From the NCBI GenBank assembly GCA_965657135.1, contig CBFHNF010000001.1, positions 150,006-214,005 of the forward strand: a stretch of 64,000 bases of DNA, read 5' to 3'. This stretch comes from HIMB11 sp965657135. GTDB lineage: Bacteria; Pseudomonadota; Alphaproteobacteria; Rhodobacterales; Rhodobacteraceae. How positions within the stretch are numbered: position 1 is the stretch's first letter; every line of letters starts with the position of its first letter. The translations under genes and the position numbers were made by a program. Positions 52,775 through 60,933 of this stretch are shown in pieces. The notes under the pieces were generated by a model. The model ran no database searches and was not told the DNA's origin. It saw nothing but the letters and a program-made list of their open reading frames with translations.

Positions 52775-53356
52775 ATGACGATAAAGGTGATTTCCCCAAA
52801 TGGTGGGTTCTTATCTGGGCAATTCTTGATTGCAATGCCAGGCATGGGAGATCCGCGTTTTGATAAATCTCTAATCTTTTTATGTGATCATAGCGAAGAT
52901 GGGGCGATGGGTTTAATTGTGAATAAACCGATTGTGGAAACGGATTTTGCGGAAATTTGCGATTTTTTGGATATTGAATGTGCGCAAGAACGTGATGTTT
53001 CTGTTTTGTACGGCGGGCCGGTTGATACGCAAAAAGGACTCGTCTTGCACTCGCCTGAATTTCACACCAGCAAATCAAATGAACTTTCGACCAGCGCCTA
53101 CAGCCTGACTGGTACGCGTGACGTCATCGAGGCACTGGCCCAAGGCGTGGGGCCAAAATCAGCATTTTTGGCAATGGGCTATGCGGGGTGGGGTGCCGGG
53201 CAATTAGAAAGCGAATTACAGCAAAATGTGTGGTTGGTGGGAACATCCGATCACGATCTAATCTTTGGGCAGGAGCACGATGTTAAATGGGAAATGGCGC
53301 TGATGCAGGCAGGGGTTGACCCGCGTTTGCTCGTGCCACCTGCTGGACATGCCTAG
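52775..53356 (+). CDS. YqgE/AlgH family protein
   Basis: This is a 193-residue member of the YqgE/AlgH family, with GQFLIAMPGMGDPRFDKSLI, LCDHSEDGAMGLIVNKP, VLYGGPVDTQKGLVLHS and AMGYAGWGAGQLESEL. The family is widespread, and its biochemical role is not settled; AlgH was first linked to alginate expression in Pseudomonas. AAGGAG lies nine bases before the ATG. The gene is divergent from the DsbD-alpha-like gene, and its stop shares CTAG with that of tsaC. Confidence 0.93.
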   Translation: MTIKVISPNGGFLSGQFLIAMPGMGDPRFDKSLIFLCDHSEDGAMGLIVNKPIVETDFAEICDFLDIECAQERDVSVLYGGPVDTQKGLVLHSPEFHTSKSNELSTSAYSLTGTRDVIEALAQGVGPKSAFLAMGYAGWGAGQLESELQQNVWLVGTSDHDLIFGQEHDVKWEMALMQAGVDPRLLVPPAGHA

Positions 53357-54294
53357 CTGCGCGGTGCTGCCGCGCGTGACAGGCGGTCGTTAATCGCAAC
53401 GCCAAGACCGTGATCGGGAATGGGTGCCACTGCGATTTTATTACCGGAACGGGCATCCAGTTCATGCAACATTAAAAATAAATTTGCGGATGCTTCGCGT
53501 AAATCCCCCGACGGTGACAAGTTCAAATCGCCGTCGTGTGTACCAAAGCCTAGGGAGTTTTCGTCTGGTGTGAATTGTTGCGCATTCAGGCGAAGGTGCG
53601 CATTTGGTGCGTAGTGCGATGTTAATTGACCAGGTGCGGTGATGGATTTTGGGTTTGCTTCTATTGCAACATCTGTTCCTAAGACTGTTGCCACATCCTC
53701 TGCCGTAATATGTCCTGGTCTTAATATTATGGGGTGATCAATCAGGCTGATGATTGTAGATTCCATGCCCATTGTGCATGGGCCACCATCAATCAAGCCG
53801 TCAATGCGTCCATCCAAATCGGCAATGACGTGATCCTTGGTTGTTGGGCTGATGCGGCCAGATAGATTTGCCGAGGGGGCTGCAATAGGACGATTTAGGG
53901 CAGATATTAACGCCTGAGCAATCGGGTGGGCAGGGACGCGAATGGCCACGGATGGTAGGCCAGCACGTGCCAATTTTGAAATTTTGCAATCCTGTCGCGC
54001 AGGCAGGATCAGCGTCATGGGGCCGGGCCAAAATGCTTCGACAAGTTTTTCCGCCAGATCGGACAAAATTGCATAATCCCCCGCCATCTCGGTAGAGGCC
54101 ATGTGGCTGATCAGAGGATTAAAGCTAGGTCTGCCTTTGGCCTCATAAATTTTGGCAACTGCTTGATCACTGAGCGCATCCGCACCCAACCCATAAACCG
54201 TTTCTGTTGGAAGTGCGACAAGCCCACCGTTCGCTAATAATTCGACGGCCCGTTTTATATCTTGATCAGATGATCCAAGGTGTTGAGTTTTCAT
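53353..54294 (-). CDS. L-threonylcarbamoyladenylate synthase (Sua5 type)
   Basis: This 313-residue Sua5/YciO/YrdC enzyme makes threonylcarbamoyl-AMP for the t6A modification of ANN-decoding tRNAs. The YrdC domain (1-200) shows LVALPTETVYGLGADAL, YEAKGRPSFNPLISH, and PSANLSGRISPT. A C-terminal Sua5 domain (about 215-313, starting GQLTSHYAPNAHLRLN) makes it longer than TsaC and typical of Sua5. The start codon lies 87 bases from the divergent acyl-CoA dehydrogenase gene. Confidence 0.94.
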   Translation of the reverse strand: MKTQHLGSSDQDIKRAVELLANGGLVALPTETVYGLGADALSDQAVAKIYEAKGRPSFNPLISHMASTEMAGDYAILSDLAEKLVEAFWPGPMTLILPARQDCKISKLARAGLPSVAIRVPAHPIAQALISALNRPIAAPSANLSGRISPTTKDHVIADLDGRIDGLIDGGPCTMGMESTIISLIDHPIILRPGHITAEDVATVLGTDVAIEANPKSITAPGQLTSHYAPNAHLRLNAQQFTPDENSLGFGTHDGDLNLSPSGDLREASANLFLMLHELDARSGNKIAVAPIPDHGLGVAINDRLSRAAAPRS

Positions 54295-54381
54295 GGCATT
54301 GACGCTGCGTTTATGTTGCCCGATCTATTAGCGGCATCCTAAGGATAAGACCAGCCCAGACAACGCAAAGAGGTTTGCAAG

Positions 54382-56103
54382 ATGCCGTTTCGCGCACCCG
54401 TTTCTGAATACGAGTTTATTCTTCAGCATGTCGTTGACTATGAGATAGTGGCAAGTACACCAAAATTTCAAGATGCCAGTTTGGACGTTGTGGACTCTAT
54501 TTTGAACGAGGCTGGTAAAATGTGCAACGAGGTCATGGCCCCCATGCAACGCAACGGTGACCTGCATCCTGCGGTACTGGAAAACGGTATCGTGCGCACA
54601 TCGCCAGGGTTTGCGCAGGCGTATCGTGCTATCGCTGATGGCGGTTGGATTTCGACATCTGCTGAGCCCGAATATGGTGGAATGGGGTTGCCTATGACGG
54701 TGACGACAGCTGTGAACGAAATGATGTCTGCGGCCTGTCTATCCCTGCAACTTGCACCATTAATGACGCAAGGCCAGATCGAGGCGCTTGAGGCGCATGC
54801 TAATGAACAAATCAAAGCGGTTTATTTGCCGAAACTTATTTCAGGCGAATGGAGTGGTACGATGAACCTGACCGAACCCCATGCGGGATCGGATGTTGGG
54901 GCACTGTCGACGAAGGCAAGCGATAATGGCGATGGCACCTATGCAATCAGCGGGCAAAAAATATACATCTCTTGGGGCGACAATGATTTTACCGAGAATG
55001 TTTGCCATTTGGTACTAGCACGATTGCCAGATGGGCCAAAGGGTACCAAGGGGATTTCCTTGTTCTTAGTGCCTAAGCGCATTCCTGATGATGAAGGAAA
55101 TCCTGGAATTGCCAACATGCTCAAAGTGGTCAGCTTGGAACATAAAATGGGTTTACACGGTTCGCCCACGGCAGTCATGCAATATGATGGTGCAACGGGA
55201 TGGTTAATTGGTGAACCGCATGACGGTATGCGTGCCATGTTTACCATGATGAACAATGCGCGATTGGGTGTCGGTGGTCAGGGTATTGGCGCGGCGGAAG
55301 GCGCATATCAGCATGCGTTTGCTTATGCAGAAGGGCGCAGGCAAGGGCGCAGCCCGATTGCCGATGGTACTGGGACAATTTTGGATCACGCGGATGTGCG
55401 ACGCATGCTGGCCACAATGAAAGCTGACATTTTTGCAGCACGTGCAATTGCGCTGGCGAATGCAACTGCAATTGATATGGCGCAGGCGACTGGTTCTGCG
55501 ACCTGGTCAGAACGAGCAGCGTTTTTAACGCCAATCACCAAAGCTTTTGGCACAGACATCGGCAATGAAGTTGCCCATTTGGGCGTCCAGGTCCATGGTG
55601 GTATAGGATATGTCGAGGAAACAGGCGCTGCACAATATGCGCGTGATGTGCGGGTCACTGCAATTTACGAAGGAACCAATGGCATTCAAGCGATGGATTT
55701 AGTCGCGCGAAAGTTGATGGATGGAGGACAGGCAGCTTTTGCCTTACTAGATGAAATGCAGTCAACGATTGAATCCGCGCGCAATCAAACGTCAAGCCTT
55801 GCAGAACCCGTTTGGCAGTCCATCGAAAGTTTGCGAGAGGCGACAGACTGGATGCTAGAACAAACAGATATGAACCAGCGCTTTGGCGGTGCGCAGCCGT
55901 TCTTGCGGGGGTGGGCCCGCGTATTAGGAGCCTATTTCCATCTACGTGCCAGTTTGGCAGAGGGTGGAACCGGCCCACGCACAAAGCTGGCGCGTTTTTA
56001 CATTGGACGATTATTGCCTGAACACGTCGGTTTATTACACGCTGCGCAACAGGGTGCAGAGGATATCTATGCCTTTACCCCCGACGATCTGTTGGCAGGT
56101 TAA
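54382..56103 (+). CDS. Acyl-CoA dehydrogenase (DmdC-like long family)
   Basis: This is a 573-residue FAD-dependent acyl-CoA dehydrogenase with the extended N- and C-terminal parts typical of the methylmercaptopropionyl-CoA dehydrogenase (DmdC) clade. It shows the N-terminal PVSEYEFILQHVVDYE, the FAD region MNLTEPHAGSDVGAL, KIYISWGDND, and the catalytic Glu region AIYEGTNGIQAMDLVARK. Roseobacters carry several paralogues, only some of which act on the DMSP-derived substrate, so the exact acyl-CoA is uncertain. It starts behind AAAGAGG and is followed two bases later by the MBL gene. Confidence 0.92.
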   Translation: MPFRAPVSEYEFILQHVVDYEIVASTPKFQDASLDVVDSILNEAGKMCNEVMAPMQRNGDLHPAVLENGIVRTSPGFAQAYRAIADGGWISTSAEPEYGGMGLPMTVTTAVNEMMSAACLSLQLAPLMTQGQIEALEAHANEQIKAVYLPKLISGEWSGTMNLTEPHAGSDVGALSTKASDNGDGTYAISGQKIYISWGDNDFTENVCHLVLARLPDGPKGTKGISLFLVPKRIPDDEGNPGIANMLKVVSLEHKMGLHGSPTAVMQYDGATGWLIGEPHDGMRAMFTMMNNARLGVGGQGIGAAEGAYQHAFAYAEGRRQGRSPIADGTGTILDHADVRRMLATMKADIFAARAIALANATAIDMAQATGSATWSERAAFLTPITKAFGTDIGNEVAHLGVQVHGGIGYVEETGAAQYARDVRVTAIYEGTNGIQAMDLVARKLMDGGQAAFALLDEMQSTIESARNQTSSLAEPVWQSIESLREATDWMLEQTDMNQRFGGAQPFLRGWARVLGAYFHLRASLAEGGTGPRTKLARFYIGRLLPEHVGLLHAAQQGAEDIYAFTPDDLLAG

Positions 56104-56105
56104 TT

Positions 56106-57143
56106 ATGCAAAATATGCAATCTCTTGAGTATCCGTGGCCAGATCCCCCTGAATTCGGCCGTACAATCGAAATTGCCACAGGGATTTTGTGGATCCGTCT
56201 ACCACTCCCAATGGCATTGGATCATGTGAACATTTATGCATTGGATGATGGAGACGCTTGGACAATTATTGACACAGGCATGGGCTCAAACAAAACGCGC
56301 GGATTGTGGCGCGATCTGATGACCCGCGAATTGGGTGAACGCCCAATTCGCCGTGTTATCTTGACCCACCATCATCCTGATCATGTGGGATTGGCTGGAT
56401 GGTTTAAATCGGAGTTTGGCGCGGAAATTTGGGCCACCCGTACAGCATGGTTGATGGCACGCATGCTAACCCTTGATGTCCAAGAGTTGCCCACATCTGA
56501 AACACTGGAGTTTTGGCGCACAGCCGGCATGGATCCAGTAGAATTGGAAAAGCGCGCAGCTGGCAAACCCTTTAACTTTGCAGACAGTGTGCATCCGATC
56601 CCACTTGGATTTCACCGGATTAAAGAAGGTGATCAAATCGTCATGGGCGGGCGTACTTGGGATATTCGCATCGGCAATGGGCACGCGCCAGAACATGCAA
56701 CATTTTGGAGCCAAGAAGACGATATTGTAATTTCGGGCGATCAAATCATATCTGCGATCAGCCCGAATTTAGGCGTGTACGCAACCGAGCCCGAAGCAGA
56801 TCCTGTTGGAGAATGGTTAGAAGCCTGCGAACGGCTCAGCAAACATTCCAAACCCACACATTTGGTTCTTGCTGGACACAAGCTGCCGTTTTTGGGTTTA
56901 CCGCATCGCATGCAGCAGTTGATTGAAAATCATCATCATGCATTAGATCGGCTGATTGAATTCATTGCGACGCCCAAATCTGCGACTGAATGTTTCCCAG
57001 CACTCTTTAAGCGCAAGATCGGAGAGGGCGAATACGGACTCGCGTTGGTCGAGGCAGTCGCACATTTAAATCACCTATATCTGGCGGGGCGGGCTGAACG
57101 GATTTTAGATGCACATGGGGCCTATCGGTATCGCGCAATTTAG
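56106..57143 (+). CDS. MBL-fold metallohydrolase
   Basis: This is a 345-residue metallo-beta-lactamase-fold hydrolase. The two-metal site is read from THHHPDHVGLAG, then NGHAPEHATFW, ISGDQIISAISPN and LAGHKLPF. The end resembles the LACTB2-type winged tail (FKRKIGEGEYGLALVEAVAH). Thioester or lactone hydrolysis is plausible. It begins two bases after the acyl-CoA dehydrogenase stop, so it probably acts on the same acyl-CoA pathway. No signal peptide is visible. Confidence 0.9.
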   Translation: MQNMQSLEYPWPDPPEFGRTIEIATGILWIRLPLPMALDHVNIYALDDGDAWTIIDTGMGSNKTRGLWRDLMTRELGERPIRRVILTHHHPDHVGLAGWFKSEFGAEIWATRTAWLMARMLTLDVQELPTSETLEFWRTAGMDPVELEKRAAGKPFNFADSVHPIPLGFHRIKEGDQIVMGGRTWDIRIGNGHAPEHATFWSQEDDIVISGDQIISAISPNLGVYATEPEADPVGEWLEACERLSKHSKPTHLVLAGHKLPFLGLPHRMQQLIENHHHALDRLIEFIATPKSATECFPALFKRKIGEGEYGLALVEAVAHLNHLYLAGRAERILDAHGAYRYRAI

Positions 57144-57232
57144 GGTGGGACAAATCACTGCACCCAAAGCAGGTGACAGCGGAAACTGAATCAGCTAAAC
57201 AGCACAAAAAAGCACGTAAGAGGGTCTTAAAA

Positions 57233-57367
57233 ATGGCTGAACATAAACACGGTTCAATGGACACAAAAGTACAAGAAGAAACTTTCAACGGCTTCATTAG
57301 CTGGACTGTAAAAGTATCTATCCTAAGCATTGCCGTTCTTGTCTTTATGGCATTGGTAAACGGCTAA
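57233..57367 (+). CDS. aa3-type cytochrome c oxidase subunit IV
   Basis: This 44-residue single-span protein (AEHKHGSMDTKVQEETFNGF, then WTVKVSILSIAVLVFMALVNG) matches the small alphaproteobacterial subunit IV of aa3 oxidase, which packs against the core subunits in the inner membrane. I start at ATG 57233, with AAGAGGG eight bases upstream, rather than at the ATG at 57173 that opens the frame. It stands alone, far from other oxidase genes, which is usual for this subunit. Confidence 0.9.
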   Translation: MAEHKHGSMDTKVQEETFNGFISWTVKVSILSIAVLVFMALVNG

Positions 57368-57381
57368 GCAATCGTTTGGGG

Positions 57382-58000
57382 ATGCGTTTTGTGATTGTCG
57401 CGCTTGTCTGCGGACTGGCGTTAACAGGTTGTATCAAAGAAACCGGTCATTACGCATCAGATCAAAGGGTGCGGGACGTCGCATATGTGCATGACGGCCC
57501 CCCCTCGGATATCTCTATATACTATGGTGAATAACGAAAGCGGTGCGGGAGCGCACTCCGCTTTGTTGGTCTCTGCATCGCAACGCGTTATGTTTGATCC
57601 AGCAGGTACCGTTAAACACGACTTGTTCACTGAAAAAGGCGATGTTCTATACGGCATGACGCCGAGTATACTGGAATTTTACACACGCGCGCACGCCCGA
57701 AAAACGCACCACGTTGTCATACAGGATCTGGATGTTAGCCCAGAAGTAGCCGAGCGGGCCTTGCAACTGGTGCGCGCAAATGGCCCAGTAACATCCGCAT
57801 TTTGCGCCAATGCGACATCCGCAATCCTAAGTCAAATTTCGGGGTTTGAAAGCATTGGACAAACGATGTTTCCAAATCGACTCGCTGCTGATTTTGGCCA
57901 ACTTGTAGGTGTTCAGGAACGAAAGCTATATGAATACGATGATGCCGATAAAAGTGTTGCGCTAGAAGCTTACGATCCAAATCGTTTGCCCCAAAATTAG
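57382..58000 (+). pseudogene. Lipoprotein gene interrupted by a frameshift at a C7 run
   Basis: From ATG 57382 (GGGG upstream) a lipoprotein signal reads RFVIVALVCGLALTGC and the frame continues to VAYVHDGPP, then ends at TAA 57532. The body of the protein continues in the next frame from the C7 run at 57498-57504: RISLYTMVNNESGAGAHSAL, FDPAGTVKHDLF, DVLYGMTPSILEFY and so on to LPQN at 58000. Removing one C joins both parts into one continuous protein of about 205 residues. The body is a type I recall as common in Rhodobacterales but cannot name. True mutation, phase variation or a base-call error are all possible. Confidence 0.75.
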
Positions 58001-58067
58001 TCGTCCAGAACGTGTGGACATTGCGACTAATTGATTTAACCTAATTGTTTGAACAGGAGGGTGGTCA

Positions 58068-58952
58068 ATGGCACTTGCAGAATGGGACGGGTATATCATC
58101 GCGCCAAATGCAACAGGTGCGGGTGTGACGCGTCAGATCATGGGTACAGATCATCACGGGACTGTGCAAATCATCCGCGTGATCGAAGAGCGCCCCCTTA
58201 CGATTTATTTGAATTCACAAGAAATTGTAACGGCGATGACGATTGGGGATTACCCAGAGTATCTGGCCGTCGGATTTTTACGAAATCAAGGTATGTTGAA
58301 TGTTGAGGATCAGGTCACAGGTGTCAGTTACGATGCAGAGCTGGAAACAATTGTTGTGCGAACTGCGGTGCAAACCAATTATGAAGAAAAGTTGAAAAAG
58401 AAAACACGCACCAGCGGCTGCGCTGTTGGGACAGTGTTTGGGGATATGATGGAGGGGTTAGAGGATTTAACTCTGCCCCAGCAATCAATAAAAACCTCTT
58501 GGCTCTATGCACTTGCATCACGCATAAATCGCACGCCCTCTCTCTACCTTGAGGCGGGGGCCATTCATGGAACCGTGTTATGCAGCCAAGACCAACCGCT
58601 GGTCTACATGGAGGACGTCGGTCGCCATAATGCAGTTGATAAGATTGCGGGTTGGATGATGTGTAATGACATAACGGGTGGTGATAAAATTTTGTATACA
58701 ACTGGCCGCTTAACTTCGGAAATGGTGATTAAAACCGCCCAAATGGGCATTCCAGTTTTGGCCTCGCGTTCTGGATTTACGGCCTGGGGGGTGGAAATTG
58801 CCCAGCAGGTGGGAATGACCCTAATTGGCCGGATGAAGGGCAAGCGGTTTCAGTGTTTGTCTGGTGCTGAGCGGCTTGAATTTGATGCAGACTTGGCGCT
58901 GGTTTTGGATGATCCCAAAAACGCCGGGCGCAAGGGGGCCAAGCATGATTAA
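58068..58952 (+). CDS. fdhD: Formate dehydrogenase accessory sulfurtransferase FdhD
   Basis: This is a 294-residue FdhD that delivers sulfur from IscS to the molybdenum cofactor of formate dehydrogenase. Conserved parts are RPLTIYLNSQEIVTAM, GDYPEYLAVGFLRNQGML, AGAIHGTVLC, MEDVGRHNAVDKIAGW and TGRLTSEMVIKTAQMGIPVL. The reactive loop reads TSGCAVGTVFG with a single Cys, a variant I recall from related bacteria. ACAGGAGGG precedes the ATG. The last eight bases overlap mobA, starting a five-gene coupled operon. The dehydrogenase itself is not in the window. Confidence 0.94.
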   Translation: MALAEWDGYIIAPNATGAGVTRQIMGTDHHGTVQIIRVIEERPLTIYLNSQEIVTAMTIGDYPEYLAVGFLRNQGMLNVEDQVTGVSYDAELETIVVRTAVQTNYEEKLKKKTRTSGCAVGTVFGDMMEGLEDLTLPQQSIKTSWLYALASRINRTPSLYLEAGAIHGTVLCSQDQPLVYMEDVGRHNAVDKIAGWMMCNDITGGDKILYTTGRLTSEMVIKTAQMGIPVLASRSGFTAWGVEIAQQVGMTLIGRMKGKRFQCLSGAERLEFDADLALVLDDPKNAGRKGAKHD

Positions 58953-59565
58953 TCCACTCGGCGTGATCCTGGCTGGTGGTCTGGCACGTCGGATGGGCGG
59001 CGGTGACAAGTCGCTGTTGTCACTGGGTCAGGTTCGCGTTTTAGATCAGGTTATTACACACTTGCGCGTCCAATTGGATCATATTGTGTTGAATGCAAAC
59101 GGCGATCCAAATCGGTTTTCTGAATTTGAAATGCCCGTTGTGCCCGATACATTGGATGGGTTTTTGGGGCCACTGTCTGGGATTCTCGCAGGGTTGGATT
59201 ACGCAGCTGAACATGGGTTTGATCGCGTGATTTCGGTTGCGGCGGATACCCCGTTTTTTCCAAATGATTTGGTAGCTGCTTTGCAAGGTGCAACTGCACA
59301 CATGCAAACGCCTATTGCACTTGCGGCCACCACGGACGCCAATGGCAAAGTGATACGTCATCCAACCTTTGGGCTCTGGCCTGTTGCGCTGCGCGAGGAC
59401 TTGCGGGCCGCGTTGCAAAACGGGCTGCGCAAAGTGGTCATGTGGACAGATCTGCATGATGCACAAACCCATGTGTTTGAAGCAGGTGAATTTGATCCAT
59501 TTTTTAACATCAACACGCCAGAAGACTTGGTTTTGGCACAAAGGATCATGGAACAGATCAGATGA
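58945..59565 (+). CDS. mobA: Molybdenum cofactor guanylyltransferase
   Basis: This 206-residue nucleotidyltransferase adds GMP to molybdopterin to form the MGD cofactor used by formate dehydrogenase and related enzymes. The nucleotide loop is LAGGLARRMGGGDKSLLSLG; DTLDGFLGPLSGILAGLDYA and VAADTPFFP follow. The ATG at 58945 lies inside the end of fdhD behind AAGGGGG, and the stop overlaps mobB (ATGA). It is the second gene of the operon. Confidence 0.95.
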   Translation: MINPLGVILAGGLARRMGGGDKSLLSLGQVRVLDQVITHLRVQLDHIVLNANGDPNRFSEFEMPVVPDTLDGFLGPLSGILAGLDYAAEHGFDRVISVAADTPFFPNDLVAALQGATAHMQTPIALAATTDANGKVIRHPTFGLWPVALREDLRAALQNGLRKVVMWTDLHDAQTHVFEAGEFDPFFNINTPEDLVLAQRIMEQIR

Positions 59566-60059
59566 AAATTTTCGGCGTGACTGGTTGGAAAAATTCTGGA
59601 AAAACGGGCCTGATGGAGCGTTTGATTACAGAATTCACAAAACGTGGATTAACGGTTTCGTCGATTAAACATGCACATCATAGTTTTGACATCGACCATC
59701 CCGGGCGCGACAGCTATCGTCATCGTGACGCAGGTGCGCAACAGGTATTACTCGCCTCGCGTAATCGTTGGGCGTTAATGCACGAACTACGGGATGAGGA
59801 TGAACCGCAGCTTATCGATTTGTTGAAAAAACTTAGCCCTGTTGATTTGGTGCTGATCGAAGGATACAAGCGCGACCGTCATCCCAAAATCGAAGCGCAT
59901 CGAAAGGAAACTGGACAACCGTTAATTGCGCCTGATGACGATACGATCATAGCTGTTGCCAGTGATGTAAACCCAGACGTTAAAATACCTGTTCTGGATT
60001 TGAACGATACGGGGGCTATCGCCGATTTTATTGCCGATTTTCTGGACTTAAATGTTTGA
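59562..60059 (+). CDS. mobB: Molybdopterin-guanine dinucleotide biosynthesis protein MobB
   Basis: This is a 165-residue P-loop GTPase that assists MobA. The Walker A motif is GVTGWKNSGKTGLMERL at the N-terminus; KHAHHSFDIDHPGRDSYRHR and VLIEGYKRDRHPKIEAHR are characteristic. It overlaps mobA at its start (ATGA), and its last eight bases overlap the start of the uncharacterised gene that follows. Confidence 0.94.
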   Translation: MKIFGVTGWKNSGKTGLMERLITEFTKRGLTVSSIKHAHHSFDIDHPGRDSYRHRDAGAQQVLLASRNRWALMHELRDEDEPQLIDLLKKLSPVDLVLIEGYKRDRHPKIEAHRKETGQPLIAPDDDTIIAVASDVNPDVKIPVLDLNDTGAIADFIADFLDLNV

Positions 60060-60933
60060 TCGAGTGATATGTGTTGACTGGTCTGGGCGATCCAAGCCGT
60101 CGCCCAAAAAACCCTCCGCAGACGCTATTTTCACCTGCTTTGGCGATCAATCAGCCGTTTCGCATCCGCTTTATCACCGTACACGTTCCGCCGCGATGCA
60201 TTACATTGACGGTGTTGTTCGCGACTATCAAAATCATCCCGGTTTAACATTGATTGGATTTGATTTTTCGTTTGGCTATCCCGAGGGGTTTGCCCCAGCC
60301 CTGACAGGGTCTCAGGATATACGCGCACTCTGGTCATGGGTGGCAGAGCGTATTGAAGATGACGATCAAAATGCAAACAATAGGTTTGAGGTTGCGGCAG
60401 AAATTAATAATCGTTTTTCTGGTGTTGGTCCGTTTTGGGGCGCACCACCAAATGTAAATTTTGTAGGTTTGCCACACAAAGGCAGTGCGCGTTCTGGTCA
60501 TGGATTACCAGAATTCAGAGAAACCGAATATGGGGCCAAAGGCGCACAATCAAGTTGGAAGCTATTCACAACAGGATCCGTTGGATCACAGGCCTTGCTG
60601 GGCATCGCCCGGCTTTCGCAGTTGATAGCGCGCCGTCCAGATGTTCATATTTGGCCCTTTGATGGCCCAATACGGGACACCTTTAACGGCGTGATTTTGG
60701 CCGAGATTTATCCCTCTATTTTCCCGCTGGATCAGGACAGTCTGGCGTGTCGGTATCCAGAGGAAACCTATCAAATAAAAGATGCAGTGCAGGTGCATGC
60801 ATCCACCAGCGCCTTTTTGGGTGTGTCTAGAACCGTTTGGAATGCCGCCTATCCAACTAATTTGTTTAGTGATACTGTCAAAGAAGAAGGCTGGATCGCT
60901 GGGATTGGCATGACCAAGGGGGCTCTATGGTAA
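60052..60933 (+). CDS. Uncharacterised protein of the Moco operon, possible RNase H-like (DUF429-type) fold
   Basis: This is a 293-residue soluble protein of unknown function. The N-terminus VICVDWSGRSKPS and the strand LTLIGFDFSFGYPEGF place Asp residues as in RNase H-like folds such as DUF429 predicted nucleases. AEIYPSIFPL and the end WIAGIGMTKGALW recall the same group. Internal parts PFWGAPPNVNFVGLPHKG and SSWKLFTTGSVGSQALLGIA look conserved. The fold idea is inference from motifs only. The gene overlaps mobB by eight bases and moeA by seven, so its translation is coupled to both. That argues for a job in cofactor synthesis or insertion. Confidence 0.8.
   Translation: MFDRVICVDWSGRSKPSPKKPSADAIFTCFGDQSAVSHPLYHRTRSAAMHYIDGVVRDYQNHPGLTLIGFDFSFGYPEGFAPALTGSQDIRALWSWVAERIEDDDQNANNRFEVAAEINNRFSGVGPFWGAPPNVNFVGLPHKGSARSGHGLPEFRETEYGAKGAQSSWKLFTTGSVGSQALLGIARLSQLIARRPDVHIWPFDGPIRDTFNGVILAEIYPSIFPLDQDSLACRYPEETYQIKDAVQVHASTSAFLGVSRTVWNAAYPTNLFSDTVKEEGWIAGIGMTKGALW

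Noticed and set aside
53359..53375. GCGCGG/CCGCGC hairpin at the yqgE/tsaC junction
   Set aside because: It lies within the tsaC coding sequence with no T-tract on either side; probably a product of Ala/Arg codons.
58068..58952. FdhD loop with one cysteine instead of the expected pair
   Set aside because: I recall TSGCxxGTVFG as normal in related alphaproteobacteria, and the rest is intact, so it is not reported as a defect.
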